Assembly (NCBI GenBank): GCA_020849765.1
Contig: JADLAY010000062.1
Location: 1-64,000, forward strand
DNA length: 64,000 bases
Reading direction: 5' to 3'
Source of the DNA: Anaerolineae bacterium
GTDB lineage: Bacteria; Chloroflexota; Anaerolineae; Aggregatilineales; Phototrophicaceae
The notes beneath the pieces are model-generated. The model did not search any database. It was not told the DNA's origin and saw only the letters and a program-made list of their open reading frames with translations. Below, one piece after another: positions 53,416 to 63,794 of the stretch; position 1 is the first letter of the stretch; each line of letters opens with the position of its first letter. A program made the translations under genes and the position numbers.

Positions 53416-55434
53416 ATGAAAACCGGACAACTCGGCTGGCGACTGCCCGTCATCCTGATCGCGCTCGTCGGCCTGCTCGTCGGCTACTACTGGCTGCACA
53501 AGCCGATCGCGCCGCAATTGATGCTCAACCTGCTCGGCGCGCTGCTGGATGTCGTTACCGTCAGTGCGCTGTTCGCCGTCGGCGGCGGGCTGGGCGATGC
53601 GCTGCTGCGCCGTCTGCGCCTGGTCGAGCAGATCGATCTGACCCCTCCGGAACGCTTGAGCATCGCCGCGCTGCTCGGCGTCGGGCTGATCGCGCTCTAC
53701 GCGCTGGCGCTCGGCATGATCGGCCTGCTCAACACGACGACGATCTGGGGCGGACTGCTCGTGATCGCCATCCTGACGCGCCGCGCCTTCTTCAGCTGGA
53801 TCGGGAGCCTGATCAAGGCGCTGCGCGGGCTGCGTCCGCAGGGCAATTTCGCCCGCTTCCTGATGTGGATCACACTGATCCTGCTGCTGCTGGCCTTCCT
53901 GATCGCGATCGCGCCGCCGTTCTCGTGGGACAGCCTCGTCTATCACCTGGTCGGGCCACAGCGCTACCTGGAAGCCGGGCGCATCATCCCGCACGACGAC
54001 AATTTCTACCTGGGGATGCCCAAGAACGGCGAGATGCTGTTCACCGTGACGATGAGCCTGTTCGGGCGCGATACCAGCCCGGCGCTCGTCCATCTCGTCT
54101 TCACGGCCCTGGCGCTGACGCTGACCGGCGCACTGGCGCGACGCTACGCCGACGAGAACGCGGGTTGGCTGGCGGCGACGCTCGTGATCGCGGCGTACAA
54201 CGTCTGGGAGCTGGCCGGGTGGTCGTACGTCGACCTGGCGCTGATGGCGTATGGCGCCGCCGTCTACGTGCTGCTGCTGCGCTGGCACGGCAGCGATGAC
54301 CGGCGCGTCCTCATGCTTGTTGGCGCGTTGATCGGGCTGGCGGTCGGCGTCAAATACACCGCCATCTTCATCGCCGCCGGCGCCGGCTTGCTGATCTTCA
54401 TCCGCGCGCCGCGCCGCGTCATCGCCAACGGATTGGCGGTCGGCATTCCGGCGCTGCTGCTGTTCGCGCCATGGATGCTGCGCGGCCAGCTGCTCTACCA
54501 GAATCCGCTCTTCCCCATGTTCGGCTTCGGCCTGAACTGGGATGCTGCGCGCAGTGCCGCCTTCGAGCGCGCGGGCTGGGGTGACTTCAGCGATGGCAAC
54601 GCCTGGAAATATCTGCTGCTGCCGGTCACGGCGACCGTGCTGGGGCGCAATCTCGACGAGTTCGTTTCGTTCACGCACGGGCCGTTCCTGCTGACGCTGC
54701 CGCTGCTGCTGCCGCTCGTCTGGCGTTGGCTCGACGACGAAACGCGCCGGGCCGCCTGGGGCATGTTCATCATGATCGTGCCGATGTGGGCGCTGTGGAC
54801 GTATACCGGTGGCACGCAGGGCATCGGCGCGCAGACGCGGCTGGCGATTGCGACGCTGCCGCTGGCCGCCGCCATGGGTGCGATCGGTTACTACGGGCTG
54901 ACGCGGGCGCCGCGTAAGCCGGTCAATCTGGTCTTCATCGTCCAGGCCGCGCTGGTCATGACGACGGCGCTCTCAGCCAACGAGATCGCGAGTAAGGCCG
55001 TCGAGCGCCAGGCCGTGCCCTGGCTGACGGGCAACGTCACGGCCGATGAGTATCTGACGGCCAACCTCGGCATTCACATGGACGCGATGAATCATCTGGC
55101 GACGCTGCCAGCAGGCACGCGCGTGCGGCTCTTGTGGGATTTGCGCACCTATCGCTGCCCGGCGCACATCGAGTGCGTGCCGGACATCCTGCTCGATGCC
55201 TGGAGCCGCCCGCTGCAAAGCGGCCTGACGCCCGACGAGATCATGCTGCTGTGGCAGGCACAAGGCGACGACTACCTGCTCGTCTACGGCGATGGCTACC
55301 GTTACTTCACCTACATCGACACCTGGTTCTACGATGACAACCTGACCTTCCCGCCCGCGCTGCGCAACCATCTGCGCATGGTCTGGCGCGACTCGACCGG
55401 CTACTACCGGCTGTACACGTGGCTGGGATCGTGA
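53416..55434 (+). CDS. GT39/PMT-like integral membrane glycosyltransferase
   Basis: Polytopic protein of 672 aa with about 12 TMs and a C-terminal extracytoplasmic domain (~550-672). The first large loop, IAPPFSWDSLVYHLVGPQRY, has the acidic residue in WDS typical of GT-C fold enzymes (dolichyl- or polyprenyl-phosphate-sugar donors). Ends with a YVYGDG-like soluble domain rich in Tyr and Trp. I chose the ATG at 53416; upstream in-frame ATG at 53344 would add an unlikely polar lead. Donor and acceptor unknown; it could act in S-layer or wall polysaccharide glycosylation. Confidence 0.75.
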   Translation: MKTGQLGWRLPVILIALVGLLVGYYWLHKPIAPQLMLNLLGALLDVVTVSALFAVGGGLGDALLRRLRLVEQIDLTPPERLSIAALLGVGLIALYALALGMIGLLNTTTIWGGLLVIAILTRRAFFSWIGSLIKALRGLRPQGNFARFLMWITLILLLLAFLIAIAPPFSWDSLVYHLVGPQRYLEAGRIIPHDDNFYLGMPKNGEMLFTVTMSLFGRDTSPALVHLVFTALALTLTGALARRYADENAGWLAATLVIAAYNVWELAGWSYVDLALMAYGAAVYVLLLRWHGSDDRRVLMLVGALIGLAVGVKYTAIFIAAGAGLLIFIRAPRRVIANGLAVGIPALLLFAPWMLRGQLLYQNPLFPMFGFGLNWDAARSAAFERAGWGDFSDGNAWKYLLLPVTATVLGRNLDEFVSFTHGPFLLTLPLLLPLVWRWLDDETRRAAWGMFIMIVPMWALWTYTGGTQGIGAQTRLAIATLPLAAAMGAIGYYGLTRAPRKPVNLVFIVQAALVMTTALSANEIASKAVERQAVPWLTGNVTADEYLTANLGIHMDAMNHLATLPAGTRVRLLWDLRTYRCPAHIECVPDILLDAWSRPLQSGLTPDEIMLLWQAQGDDYLLVYGDGYRYFTYIDTWFYDDNLTFPPALRNHLRMVWRDSTGYYRLYTWLGS

Positions 55435-55566
55435 ATTGGTACTGTAATCAGCTCTTAAGGTTGCGCTAAACGCGACTACGCCTACAATGACTATTGTAGT
55501 GTGCAACTTTGGCAGTACTTTTCCGTAATTGGTTGCAGCACAGTCACACAAAAAAGGATGCGACAT

Positions 55567-56550
55567 ATGAGGATGTTTCGATTTGCAGTCGTCTTAATGG
55601 TTCTGGCGCTGTTCGCGGCTGTCGTGCCGGCGACCTTCGCGCAGGATACCAGCCTTGGACTAAGCGAAGATGATGCCGCCCTGTTGGGGGCCGCGACCGC
55701 CAACAGCAGCCAGTATTCACAGCTTTCATTCTCCTACACAGGCGACTTCAACGTGGCGGGCATCCCGGATAGCGAAGACATCAGCGTCAGCTTCACTGGT
55801 GCTGGTGCAGCCAATGAGGGCGCCTTCCAGGTGACGGTTTCCGGCCAGGCAACCATTGAGGGTGAGGCGAACCCGTTTGACGTGGAACTCCGCGTGATCG
55901 GCGACATGTTTTACATCAATCTCGGCCCCGCCATGGGCGGTTGGCTCGGTGGCAAGTCCGAGGATCTTATGAGCATGGCCACGGCCATGGGCGGCAGCTC
56001 ACTGCCGGTCGACCCGTCGACCCTGAGCGACCCCGATGCCATGGAAAACGCCATGGGTGAGATCATGAACATGCCCGGCATGATGGACGCCATGATGGCC
56101 CTGTCCACACTCGACCCGGCAGACTTCATCAGCCAGGCGCGCACGGATGCCGATGGGCTGGCATCGTTCGGCACCACGATCAGCTTCGGCGATTTGATGG
56201 CGACCGAGGAAATGCAGCAGTTCATCACCTCGATCGCGGCAGCGGCGGCAGAACAGGACAGCGCCATGCAGGGCTTCGACCCGTCGATGCTGCCCATGAT
56301 TGCCATGCTCCTCAGCGATAGCAGCGTCACGTTGACGCAGGACGTCGACCCGGCGACCGAACTGGTCGAAGCTGTGGGCCTCGACTTCAGCCTGAACCTC
56401 GACCCGACGACGATCGGCCAGACCGGTGACCCGATTGTGGTCGGCCTGGGCATCGACGTCGACATCAGCGGTTACGGCGAAGCGGTGGAAATCGTGGCGC
56501 CGGAAAGCTTCCAGGACATCGCCCAGATGATGGGTGCGATGAGCAGCTAA
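55567..56550 (+). CDS. Secreted protein, LppX/LprAFG-like, 327 aa
   Basis: Exported protein: signal peptide (1-~26, ending PATFAQ). The mature part has beta-rich ends and a Met-rich middle (MENAMGEIMNMPGMMDAMMA). The layout, with an N-terminal half SYTGDFNVAG...VSFTGAGA and C-terminal INLGPAMGG, recalls lipid-carrying LppX/LprG-type or DUF-annotated secreted proteins, but no lipobox is present. AAGGA lies 8 bases before the ATG. A rho-independent terminator follows. Confidence 0.6.
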   Translation: MRMFRFAVVLMVLALFAAVVPATFAQDTSLGLSEDDAALLGAATANSSQYSQLSFSYTGDFNVAGIPDSEDISVSFTGAGAANEGAFQVTVSGQATIEGEANPFDVELRVIGDMFYINLGPAMGGWLGGKSEDLMSMATAMGGSSLPVDPSTLSDPDAMENAMGEIMNMPGMMDAMMALSTLDPADFISQARTDADGLASFGTTISFGDLMATEEMQQFITSIAAAAAEQDSAMQGFDPSMLPMIAMLLSDSSVTLTQDVDPATELVEAVGLDFSLNLDPTTIGQTGDPIVVGLGIDVDISGYGEAVEIVAPESFQDIAQMMGAMSS

Positions 56551-56586
56551 GAGCTAAGCGCAACGCGCGCGAAGCGTGTATGATAG

Positions 56587-56617
56587 AAGGGTTGGCAGTC
56601 ACTGCCGACCCTTTTTT
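56587..56617 (+). terminator. Rho-independent terminator
   Basis: A 12-bp stem AAGGGTTGGCAG / CTGCCGACCCTT (one G-T pair), 3-base loop, then TTTTTT. It ends the secreted-protein gene; the next gene starts beyond it. Confidence 0.88.
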
Positions 56618-56645
56618 ATTGATGCCATCAACAGGCCTGATCCCC

Positions 56646-58106
56646 ATGCTGCGCTGGTTGGTCCTCCTCACATCCGTTCTCGCCGCGTTCGCCCGGCCGC
56701 CGGAGTCCAGACCGGCGGCGCAGTTGAACACGCAAACGCCGCGCCCGCTGGCCGCCGAGTCACCCATGATCATGACGCTCGCCGAGAATGAGACGATCGT
56801 GTTCAGCTACCTGGCGGAAGGCAGCCAGACGATCACCGTCAGCGCCAAAAGCCTGGAAGAAACGGACGTGCTCGACCCGATGCTGGAGGTCGTGAATCCC
56901 GACGGTACGCGGCTGGCGATCAACGACGACCGCAATCTCGTCTACGGCGATCTGGCCGAGACCGACGCTCTGATCAACGATCTGGTGCTGCCGGAAGCGG
57001 GCGACTATCGCATCCTCGTGCGCACTTTCAGCGGGACGGGCGGTGGCCGGTTGCAGATCGCCCTCACAGCAGCACCACCGCCGGTGCAGAGTCCCGTCAG
57101 TGATGGGAGCGGCGTCGTGCGCATCCTGATCAAAGTCCCCGATTACGGCGTGGCCGAGTACGCCGTCCAGATGTATGCCGGGCAGCGCCTGAGCCTGAGC
57201 GCGCGCTCGTACACGAGCACACTTGACCCGATCCTCGAACTGCTCAACCCCCAGATGGATCTGATCACCGAGAATGACGATCACGGTGACCAGGGCGCCG
57301 AGCTGGGCGAGCACGACTCGTACATCGGCGGCATCGACATCAACGAAGCGGGCATCTACATCGCGCGCGTGCGCGGGTTTGGCGGCGCGGGCGGCGATGT
57401 CGAGCTGATGGTCGAGCGCGAGACCGTCGTGCCGCTGAATCTGACGCCGCCGCTGCGCGAAGCGATCGTCATCGATGACAAGGTCGCCATCAACGACGTG
57501 TTCGAGCAGGAATTCGACGCCGAAGCGGGCGATCTGATCACAGTGACCGTCGAAGCACAAACGGTCGAGCTCGATCCACGGATCGCGGTCGTCGACGCCT
57601 ATAAGCAGGTGATCGAGACGGGCGAGCGCATTGAAGGCAACAGCAATCTGCCCGTGCGCATCGAGCGGCTTCTGATCCGGGCGGCTGGTCACTATATCGT
57701 CCAGGTGCGCAGCTATCTGGACACTGAGGGCGGTTTCAAGCTGACGATCCTGCACGAGGCGCGCGACGTCCCCATGCGCGACCCGGAGAACACGACGACG
57801 CGCGGCGAGCTGAGCCTGCCAGGCGAGGTCTACAGCCAGTCATTCAACGCTCAAGAGGGCGACTACGTCACGATTCAGGTGCGCAGCCTGACGCCGAATT
57901 TCGACCCACGCCTGCGCCTGCTCGCCCCGAACGGCGACACGCTGGCGGCCAATGACGATCATGGCTCGTCCGACCCGTCGCTGGGGATGCTCGACTCGCA
58001 GATTCACCTGCTGCCGATCACGGCGGACGGCACCTACACGCTCCAGGTGACAGCCTTCGACGCCAATCCCGGCCTGTTCGACGTGACGGTTGGTATCCTG
58101 CGCTGA
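56646..58106 (+). CDS. Secreted protein with four PPC-type domains
   Basis: Exported protein of 486 aa: signal peptide MLRWLVLLTSVLAAFA, then four repeats of the bacterial pre-peptidase C-terminal (PPC) domain (about residues 40-140, 150-260, 280-380, 400-486), each with the pattern LDPxLELxxPxGxxxxxNDD...G...I...G.Y.V.V. Usually PPC domains are appended to secreted peptidases; here no enzyme domain is attached. The start is placed after the upstream terminator; an in-frame ATG at 56622 is possible. Confidence 0.75.
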   Translation: MLRWLVLLTSVLAAFARPPESRPAAQLNTQTPRPLAAESPMIMTLAENETIVFSYLAEGSQTITVSAKSLEETDVLDPMLEVVNPDGTRLAINDDRNLVYGDLAETDALINDLVLPEAGDYRILVRTFSGTGGGRLQIALTAAPPPVQSPVSDGSGVVRILIKVPDYGVAEYAVQMYAGQRLSLSARSYTSTLDPILELLNPQMDLITENDDHGDQGAELGEHDSYIGGIDINEAGIYIARVRGFGGAGGDVELMVERETVVPLNLTPPLREAIVIDDKVAINDVFEQEFDAEAGDLITVTVEAQTVELDPRIAVVDAYKQVIETGERIEGNSNLPVRIERLLIRAAGHYIVQVRSYLDTEGGFKLTILHEARDVPMRDPENTTTRGELSLPGEVYSQSFNAQEGDYVTIQVRSLTPNFDPRLRLLAPNGDTLAANDDHGSSDPSLGMLDSQIHLLPITADGTYTLQVTAFDANPGLFDVTVGILR

Positions 58107-58164
58107 AGGCACGGATCGGTCTTGACCCGTATGAACCGCTGTGCTACGATATCGACACGCACAC

Positions 58165-58240
58165 GTACCTGTAGCTCAGCGGATAGAGCGCTTGCCTACG
58201 GAGCAAGATGTCGGGGGTTCGAATCCCTCCAGGTACGCCA
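58165..58240 (+). tRNA. tRNA-Arg (anticodon ACG)
   Basis: Complete cloverleaf: acceptor GTACCTG/CAGGTAC, D-arm GCTC/GAGC, anticodon stem CTTGC/GCAAG with loop CTACGGA, T-arm GGGGG-TTCGAAT-CCCTC, discriminator G, and an encoded CCA end. A34 is expected to be edited to inosine to read CGU/CGC/CGA. Confidence 0.96.
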
Positions 58241-58251
58241 AACGTGAAACG

Positions 58252-58288
58252 AAAACCAGCGGTGATCACGCCGCTGGTTTTTTGTTTT
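58252..58288 (+). terminator. Terminator after tRNA-Arg
   Basis: An 11-bp stem AAAACCAGCGG / CCGCTGGTTTT with an 8-base loop and further T residues. Confidence 0.88.
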
Positions 58289-58416
58289 GGTTGAGGGTGG
58301 TGTGGCAGTGGGCGCAACCGAACGGACGCGCCGTTACCTCTGGTGACGTCGTTTGCGCGTCCCTACGATCTTCATCCGCCTTGCGTTGCCAAATCGCCGC
58401 GCGCCGCTGCGCATCC

Positions 58417-59067
58417 TCACTCTACGGCGGTGGCGAGGCGGGCGCAGATATCTTGCAGCAGCCCCAGCATGAAGCCTTCCGCCGGGCACATCAGCGCCGG
58501 ATCGTAGAGGTAGTGTGTGTCCGCTTCCGTCTGGACGATCAATCCGACGCGCCCGTAGACGTGGCTGATGACGCGCACCTGCCAATCGTGCCCGTCCGCC
58601 GCATAGGGATAGGGCGTCTCCAGCACACGGACGCCGGAGGCAAGCCAACTCTCGTAGATCGCCTTGAAGTCCGGTGCCGGTTCGCGCGTCAGGCGCGCGC
58701 GCAAGAGGGCGAAGGCATATTTGTGCGTCACGTCGGCAAACCCGCTGACGGCAAACTCCACCTCTTGCGGTTGGAGGCCAATCGCGCTGTTCGCCATATC
58801 CATCTCGACGCGGAAATAGTCGGCCAACCGCGTGACCACCGAGGGCAGATCTGCGTGGGCGATCTGCATGGGCACGCGCGAGAGCACGGAGGCATGCAGC
58901 CGGTTGAGCGCCAGCCCGGCACTCGGCCCGTCGATGCTGCCGAGACCGACGTAGTCTTTCGGCGTGAAGTAGGCAACGCCAAAGGTCGGCGGCAGGTCGT
59001 AGCGCGCGCGAAACGACTTGATCGGGATCAGTTCGTAGAGCGAGCCCTGGAGTGCTAAGGTGTTCAT
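58417..59067 (-). CDS. Hypothetical protein, 216 aa
   Basis: Soluble orphan starting MNTLALQGSLYELIPIKSFR. It has a mixed alpha/beta look, no signal peptide, no recognised active site; a conserved-looking PLxxTFGVAYFTPKDYVGLGS segment is near the N-terminus. The start is chosen by the codon at 59067; upstream in-frame sequence is AT-rich and unlikely to be coding. It stands divergent from the sulfate adenylyltransferase gene; a TATAAT box on its strand lies ~45 bases upstream. Confidence 0.6.
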   Translation of the reverse strand: MNTLALQGSLYELIPIKSFRARYDLPPTFGVAYFTPKDYVGLGSIDGPSAGLALNRLHASVLSRVPMQIAHADLPSVVTRLADYFRVEMDMANSAIGLQPQEVEFAVSGFADVTHKYAFALLRARLTREPAPDFKAIYESWLASGVRVLETPYPYAADGHDWQVRVISHVYGRVGLIVQTEADTHYLYDPALMCPAEGFMLGLLQDICARLATAVE

Positions 59068-59235
59068 GCACTCGATTGTACGCTGAATTCTCCATTTCGA
59101 TACATTACAGTGTGTATTATACAGTGATAGCGACTCATGATCCGTCTGTCCCGGCGCTTGCGAGACTTGCCCTATCCGCGCCCGGCGCATTGCTCCTATA
59201 ATCTGCGAGCACTGTCATCAGGATAACCACACAAC

Positions 59236-60951
<1,716 letters not shown>

Positions 60952-60955
60952 TGCG

Positions 60956-61255
60956 GTGATCCTGCTCAAGGCAGAGCTGACGATCGCTGCCGAAGGGCAC
61001 GCGGCCTTTCTGCAGCAGATGGCAGTGCTGGCCGCGGCCTCGCGGGCGGAGGACGGCTGCCTCAGCTTCGCCTGTTACGAGGCCGTCGCCGCACCCAACA
61101 CCTTCATCGTCTTACAAGAGTGGGCCAGCCGTGCCGATCTCGACCGGCACGAGGCATCCGCGCACGTCGCCGCCTTCAAAGCGCAGGCTGCGCACCTGAT
61201 CGTCGCGCGCCTGCCGACGCAGGTCTATGAGGTCAGCAGCGTGAGCGGGTTGTGA
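60956..61255 (+). CDS. ABM-domain (antibiotic biosynthesis monooxygenase-like) protein
   Basis: 99-aa protein of the dimeric alpha+beta-barrel ABM family (YgiN-like). The pattern LKAELTIAAEGHAAF...ASRAEDGCLSFACYEA...NTFIVLQEWASRADLDRHEAS...AH is diagnostic. The start is GTG at 60956, 4 bases after the stop of the sulfate adenylyltransferase gene; an earlier ATG frame would run into that gene. Such proteins often are quinol monooxygenases or heme-degrading-like; the substrate is unknown. Confidence 0.85.
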   Translation: MILLKAELTIAAEGHAAFLQQMAVLAAASRAEDGCLSFACYEAVAAPNTFIVLQEWASRADLDRHEASAHVAAFKAQAAHLIVARLPTQVYEVSSVSGL

Positions 61256-61581
61256 GGGTAATTTACGCGGTTTGGCGGCGCATCTGAGGATGCGCGGGCC
61301 GGGCGGGCGATCCAGCGCGCGGTTTTCCCGGCGCAGCGGTCGAAATCGAGGCTGCCCGCCGTGCCGACGATGCGTTCAAGGCGCACCGGCTTGTGCGTGG
61401 CGCGCTGCGACGACGGCACCTGCGTCTCCTGGTAGCGATCCGCCAGCAGGCTGATCAGCCGCGGCTGGTGCCGGATCGACGCGATCAGCCGTTCGAGATG
61501 CCCACGTCGCCAGATGGGCTCGAACATGTCACGCGCATGAGGCGCATTGTGGTGGTGGACGCTCACAAAATCGCCGGACAT
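61225..61581 (-). pseudogene. Truncated tandem copy of the ParB-like gene
   Basis: 118 aa that align over their length with the N-terminal part of the gene at 61761-62225: APHARDMFEPIWRRGHLERL, KPVRLERIVGTAGSLDFD and ARWIARPARASSDAPP match APQANELFERVWWQGVFARL, KPIRLENVVGSAGSLGFD and DRWVSAAIALMADPSALPP. The ParB-like part with VDGHHR is absent; the frame then runs into the tail of the ABM gene on the other strand. A good GGAGG precedes the ATG, so it may still be expressed as an N-domain-only protein. Confidence 0.65.
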
Positions 61582-61760
61582 CGCCGCTGCCTCCCCGATG
61601 GCTGACCCTGCATTACGCACGGGGTCACATGGAACAGGATCAGCCTACGACGATTGAGCGCGAGTGGGCTTCAGCCGAAAGCTGTATCTGGCGGCGCAGG
61701 AAAGGTACATTAGTCAGGCTGTGACAGCGCCGCGGCTGATTCCCTACGGGGATGCAAGCC

Positions 61761-62225
61761 TTATGACACTTGCGCATCCGGCCTGCAGACGACTTCTGCG
61801 TCGATGTAGAGGCGCTTGAGCGCCTTGGCGGCGGAGACGCGGTGATGCCCATCAACGACGAAGTAATGGCCGTTGACTTCAACGACGTGGATCGGTGGCA
61901 GCGCGGACGGATCGGCCATCAGGGCGATGGCGGCGCTGACCCAGCGGTCCTTGTCGTCGCGCGTCAGCGGGCGAAAGTCAGCATCGAAGCCGAGGCTGCC
62001 CGCCGAGCCAACGACATTTTCGAGCCGGATCGGCTTGTAGACCGACGTGTTCTTGGTCAGGATGCCGGTCTCCACGTCGTGATCGCCCAGCAGTGCAATC
62101 GCGGACGAGCGGCCACGGAGCGAGGCGATCAGGCGCGCGAACACCCCCTGCCACCAGACGCGCTCGAACAGCTCGTTGGCCTGGGGCGCATATTGATAGT
62201 GGGTGCTCATGAGGTCGTCGCTCAT
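61761..62225 (-). CDS. ParB-like nuclease-domain protein
   Basis: 154-aa protein with an N-terminal helical part (FERVWWQGVFARLIASLRGR) and a C-terminal ParB/sulfiredoxin-like fold with the hallmark VNGHYFVVDGHHRVSAA (DGHHR as in ParB/Srx DGxHR). No HTH and no ParA gene is near, so a chromosome-partition role is unlikely; orphan ParB-like proteins may be CTP-binding or nuclease-like. GAGG lies 6 bases before the ATG at 62225. It sits next to a truncated copy of itself. Confidence 0.8.
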   Translation of the reverse strand: MSDDLMSTHYQYAPQANELFERVWWQGVFARLIASLRGRSSAIALLGDHDVETGILTKNTSVYKPIRLENVVGSAGSLGFDADFRPLTRDDKDRWVSAAIALMADPSALPPIHVVEVNGHYFVVDGHHRVSAAKALKRLYIDAEVVCRPDAQVS

Positions 62226-62449
62226 TACCGCCTCTCGTCCGTGTATTGGGTCAATGTCGATGCGCAGGGTGTGATGTGGCTTCCGTCGCCTAAGTTTACG
62301 ATACATCGCCCGCATGCGCTCTGCCAAAAAGTTGTCGCCGCCGATCAGGATAGGTGGATCGGCGGAGGTGTACCAGCCCCTCAGAATGCTAAAATAAGAT
62401 CAGCGACTAAGCCCGCGCTCACCTCCGTTACTCTGAAAGGAGGCTCTCC

Positions 62450-63706
62450 ATGACGCTTAGACGCATGTTCATCACCGCCGCCTGCCTCTGCCTGCTGCTG
62501 ATACCTACGCTGGCGGATGCGCAGACTGACCGCCCGTGGTACGTCGTGCTCTACGATCACGCGACGGGTCGGCTGGTGCGCGTCGATGGCAGCCGCGGCG
62601 AAGCCCGTGAATATCACCTCAATATCAATGACCCGGCGCAACTGAGCGCCCAGCAAATCGCCGTCTCGCCGGATGCCTTCCGCGCCGCCTACTGCTTGAT
62701 CGAGCAGGCGCCGGGCGCCCGCGAAGGCGAGGCGACCCTTTACGTGCGCGATCTGGAACTCGATCAGGTCGAGCTGGTGCTGCCGCTCGGCCCGGCCTTG
62801 CGCTGCACAGCGTCTGCCGACGCCTACGATGAGACCGGCGCGCGGCTGGCCGTCTCGATCACGCGTCACCCGGACGCTGCGGGCGACGACACACCGGGCT
62901 GGCGCATTGCGGTGGTCGATAGCGACGGTCGCATCGCCGACGAACTCACCGCGCGAGATCCAGCCGTGGGCGCCGCCGGGCTGGCCGCAGATCTGATCGT
63001 CGATCCGGACGTGCGAGCCTTCCTCGGCGATGCGGTCATGTTCGCGGCACTGCCGTACGGCGTCGGCGGCACGCCAACGGTCGATGGTTATCGCTGGCAG
63101 CTTGCGGAGGATGTCGTCACGCCGGATAAGCCGTGGGGCGCGTTCGCGCTCGACGCGCTGGCGGCGACCGGCGAGCTCATCTACCCCGATCACGATCCCA
63201 CGCTCCCGTCGGGCGGCTCTGGCGCGTCGATCACGCCTTTCAATCGCGTCATGCTGGCGGAAGGCGCGGGCAGCCTGCGCACGATCTACCAATCGCCGGA
63301 TTGGATCGTGCTCAGCGCGCAGTTTGTCGAAAATGGCCGGGCGCTGGCGCTCGAATTCCTCGAACCCGCCGAGGTCGCCGGGGAAAATCCGCCGCGCACG
63401 CGCTGGTTCACACTCACGCGCGACGTGAATGCGCGCGACGTCGGCGTCTTTGCTGCCGAGTCAGGCTCGCAGCTCAGCGCCGCGCCGGATGGCTTCGTCC
63501 TGCTGTGGGCGGAAGCCAATGGCGATGACTTCAGCAACGCGAGCGCACGGCTCGATTACTACGTTGGCGACGAGGTGCGCAACCTGTGGAAGGAAGCGCT
63601 GCCGCGTGAAGCGGGCGCCATGACCTGGGAGTTGGTCTGGGCCACGCCGAGCGTCATCGCCGACGACCTGCCGCCGTTCTTCGAGTACACACCGCCGGGT
63701 GACTAA
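62450..63706 (+). CDS. Secreted beta-rich protein, 418 aa
   Basis: Exported protein of unknown role. Signal peptide (1-24, ending LADAQ), then a beta-rich body whose segments (YVVLYDHATGRLVRVD, QIAVSPDAFRAAYCLIE, EATLYVRDLELDQVEL, ARLAVSITRHPD) resemble WD40- or TolB-like propeller blades that report or bind. Ending PPFFEYTPPGD is not an anchor. A perfect AAAGGAGG ribosome binding site precedes the ATG. A GC-rich stem-loop separates it from the convergent sugar transferase. Confidence 0.7.
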   Translation: MTLRRMFITAACLCLLLIPTLADAQTDRPWYVVLYDHATGRLVRVDGSRGEAREYHLNINDPAQLSAQQIAVSPDAFRAAYCLIEQAPGAREGEATLYVRDLELDQVELVLPLGPALRCTASADAYDETGARLAVSITRHPDAAGDDTPGWRIAVVDSDGRIADELTARDPAVGAAGLAADLIVDPDVRAFLGDAVMFAALPYGVGGTPTVDGYRWQLAEDVVTPDKPWGAFALDALAATGELIYPDHDPTLPSGGSGASITPFNRVMLAEGAGSLRTIYQSPDWIVLSAQFVENGRALALEFLEPAEVAGENPPRTRWFTLTRDVNARDVGVFAAESGSQLSAAPDGFVLLWAEANGDDFSNASARLDYYVGDEVRNLWKEALPREAGAMTWELVWATPSVIADDLPPFFEYTPPGD

Positions 63707-63730
63707 AGACCGATGAGGGCACCATAAACG

Positions 63731-63764
63731 ACAACCGCCGCAGAGGGAGGGCTGCGGCGGTTGT
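63731..63764 (-). terminator. Stem-loop between convergent genes
   Basis: A 13-bp perfect stem ACAACCGCCGCAG / CTGCGGCGGTTGT with loop AGGGAGGG, followed on the minus strand by CGTTTATGG. It is a plausible, weak terminator for the sugar transferase gene. Confidence 0.6.
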
Positions 63765-63794
63765 TGTCGTTGGGGATGTAGAGGGCTTTGCGTT

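Noticed and set aside
58288..58416. Gene between tRNA-Arg terminator and the 216-aa orphan
   Set aside because: Only ~130 bases, no start with ribosome binding site and no domain.
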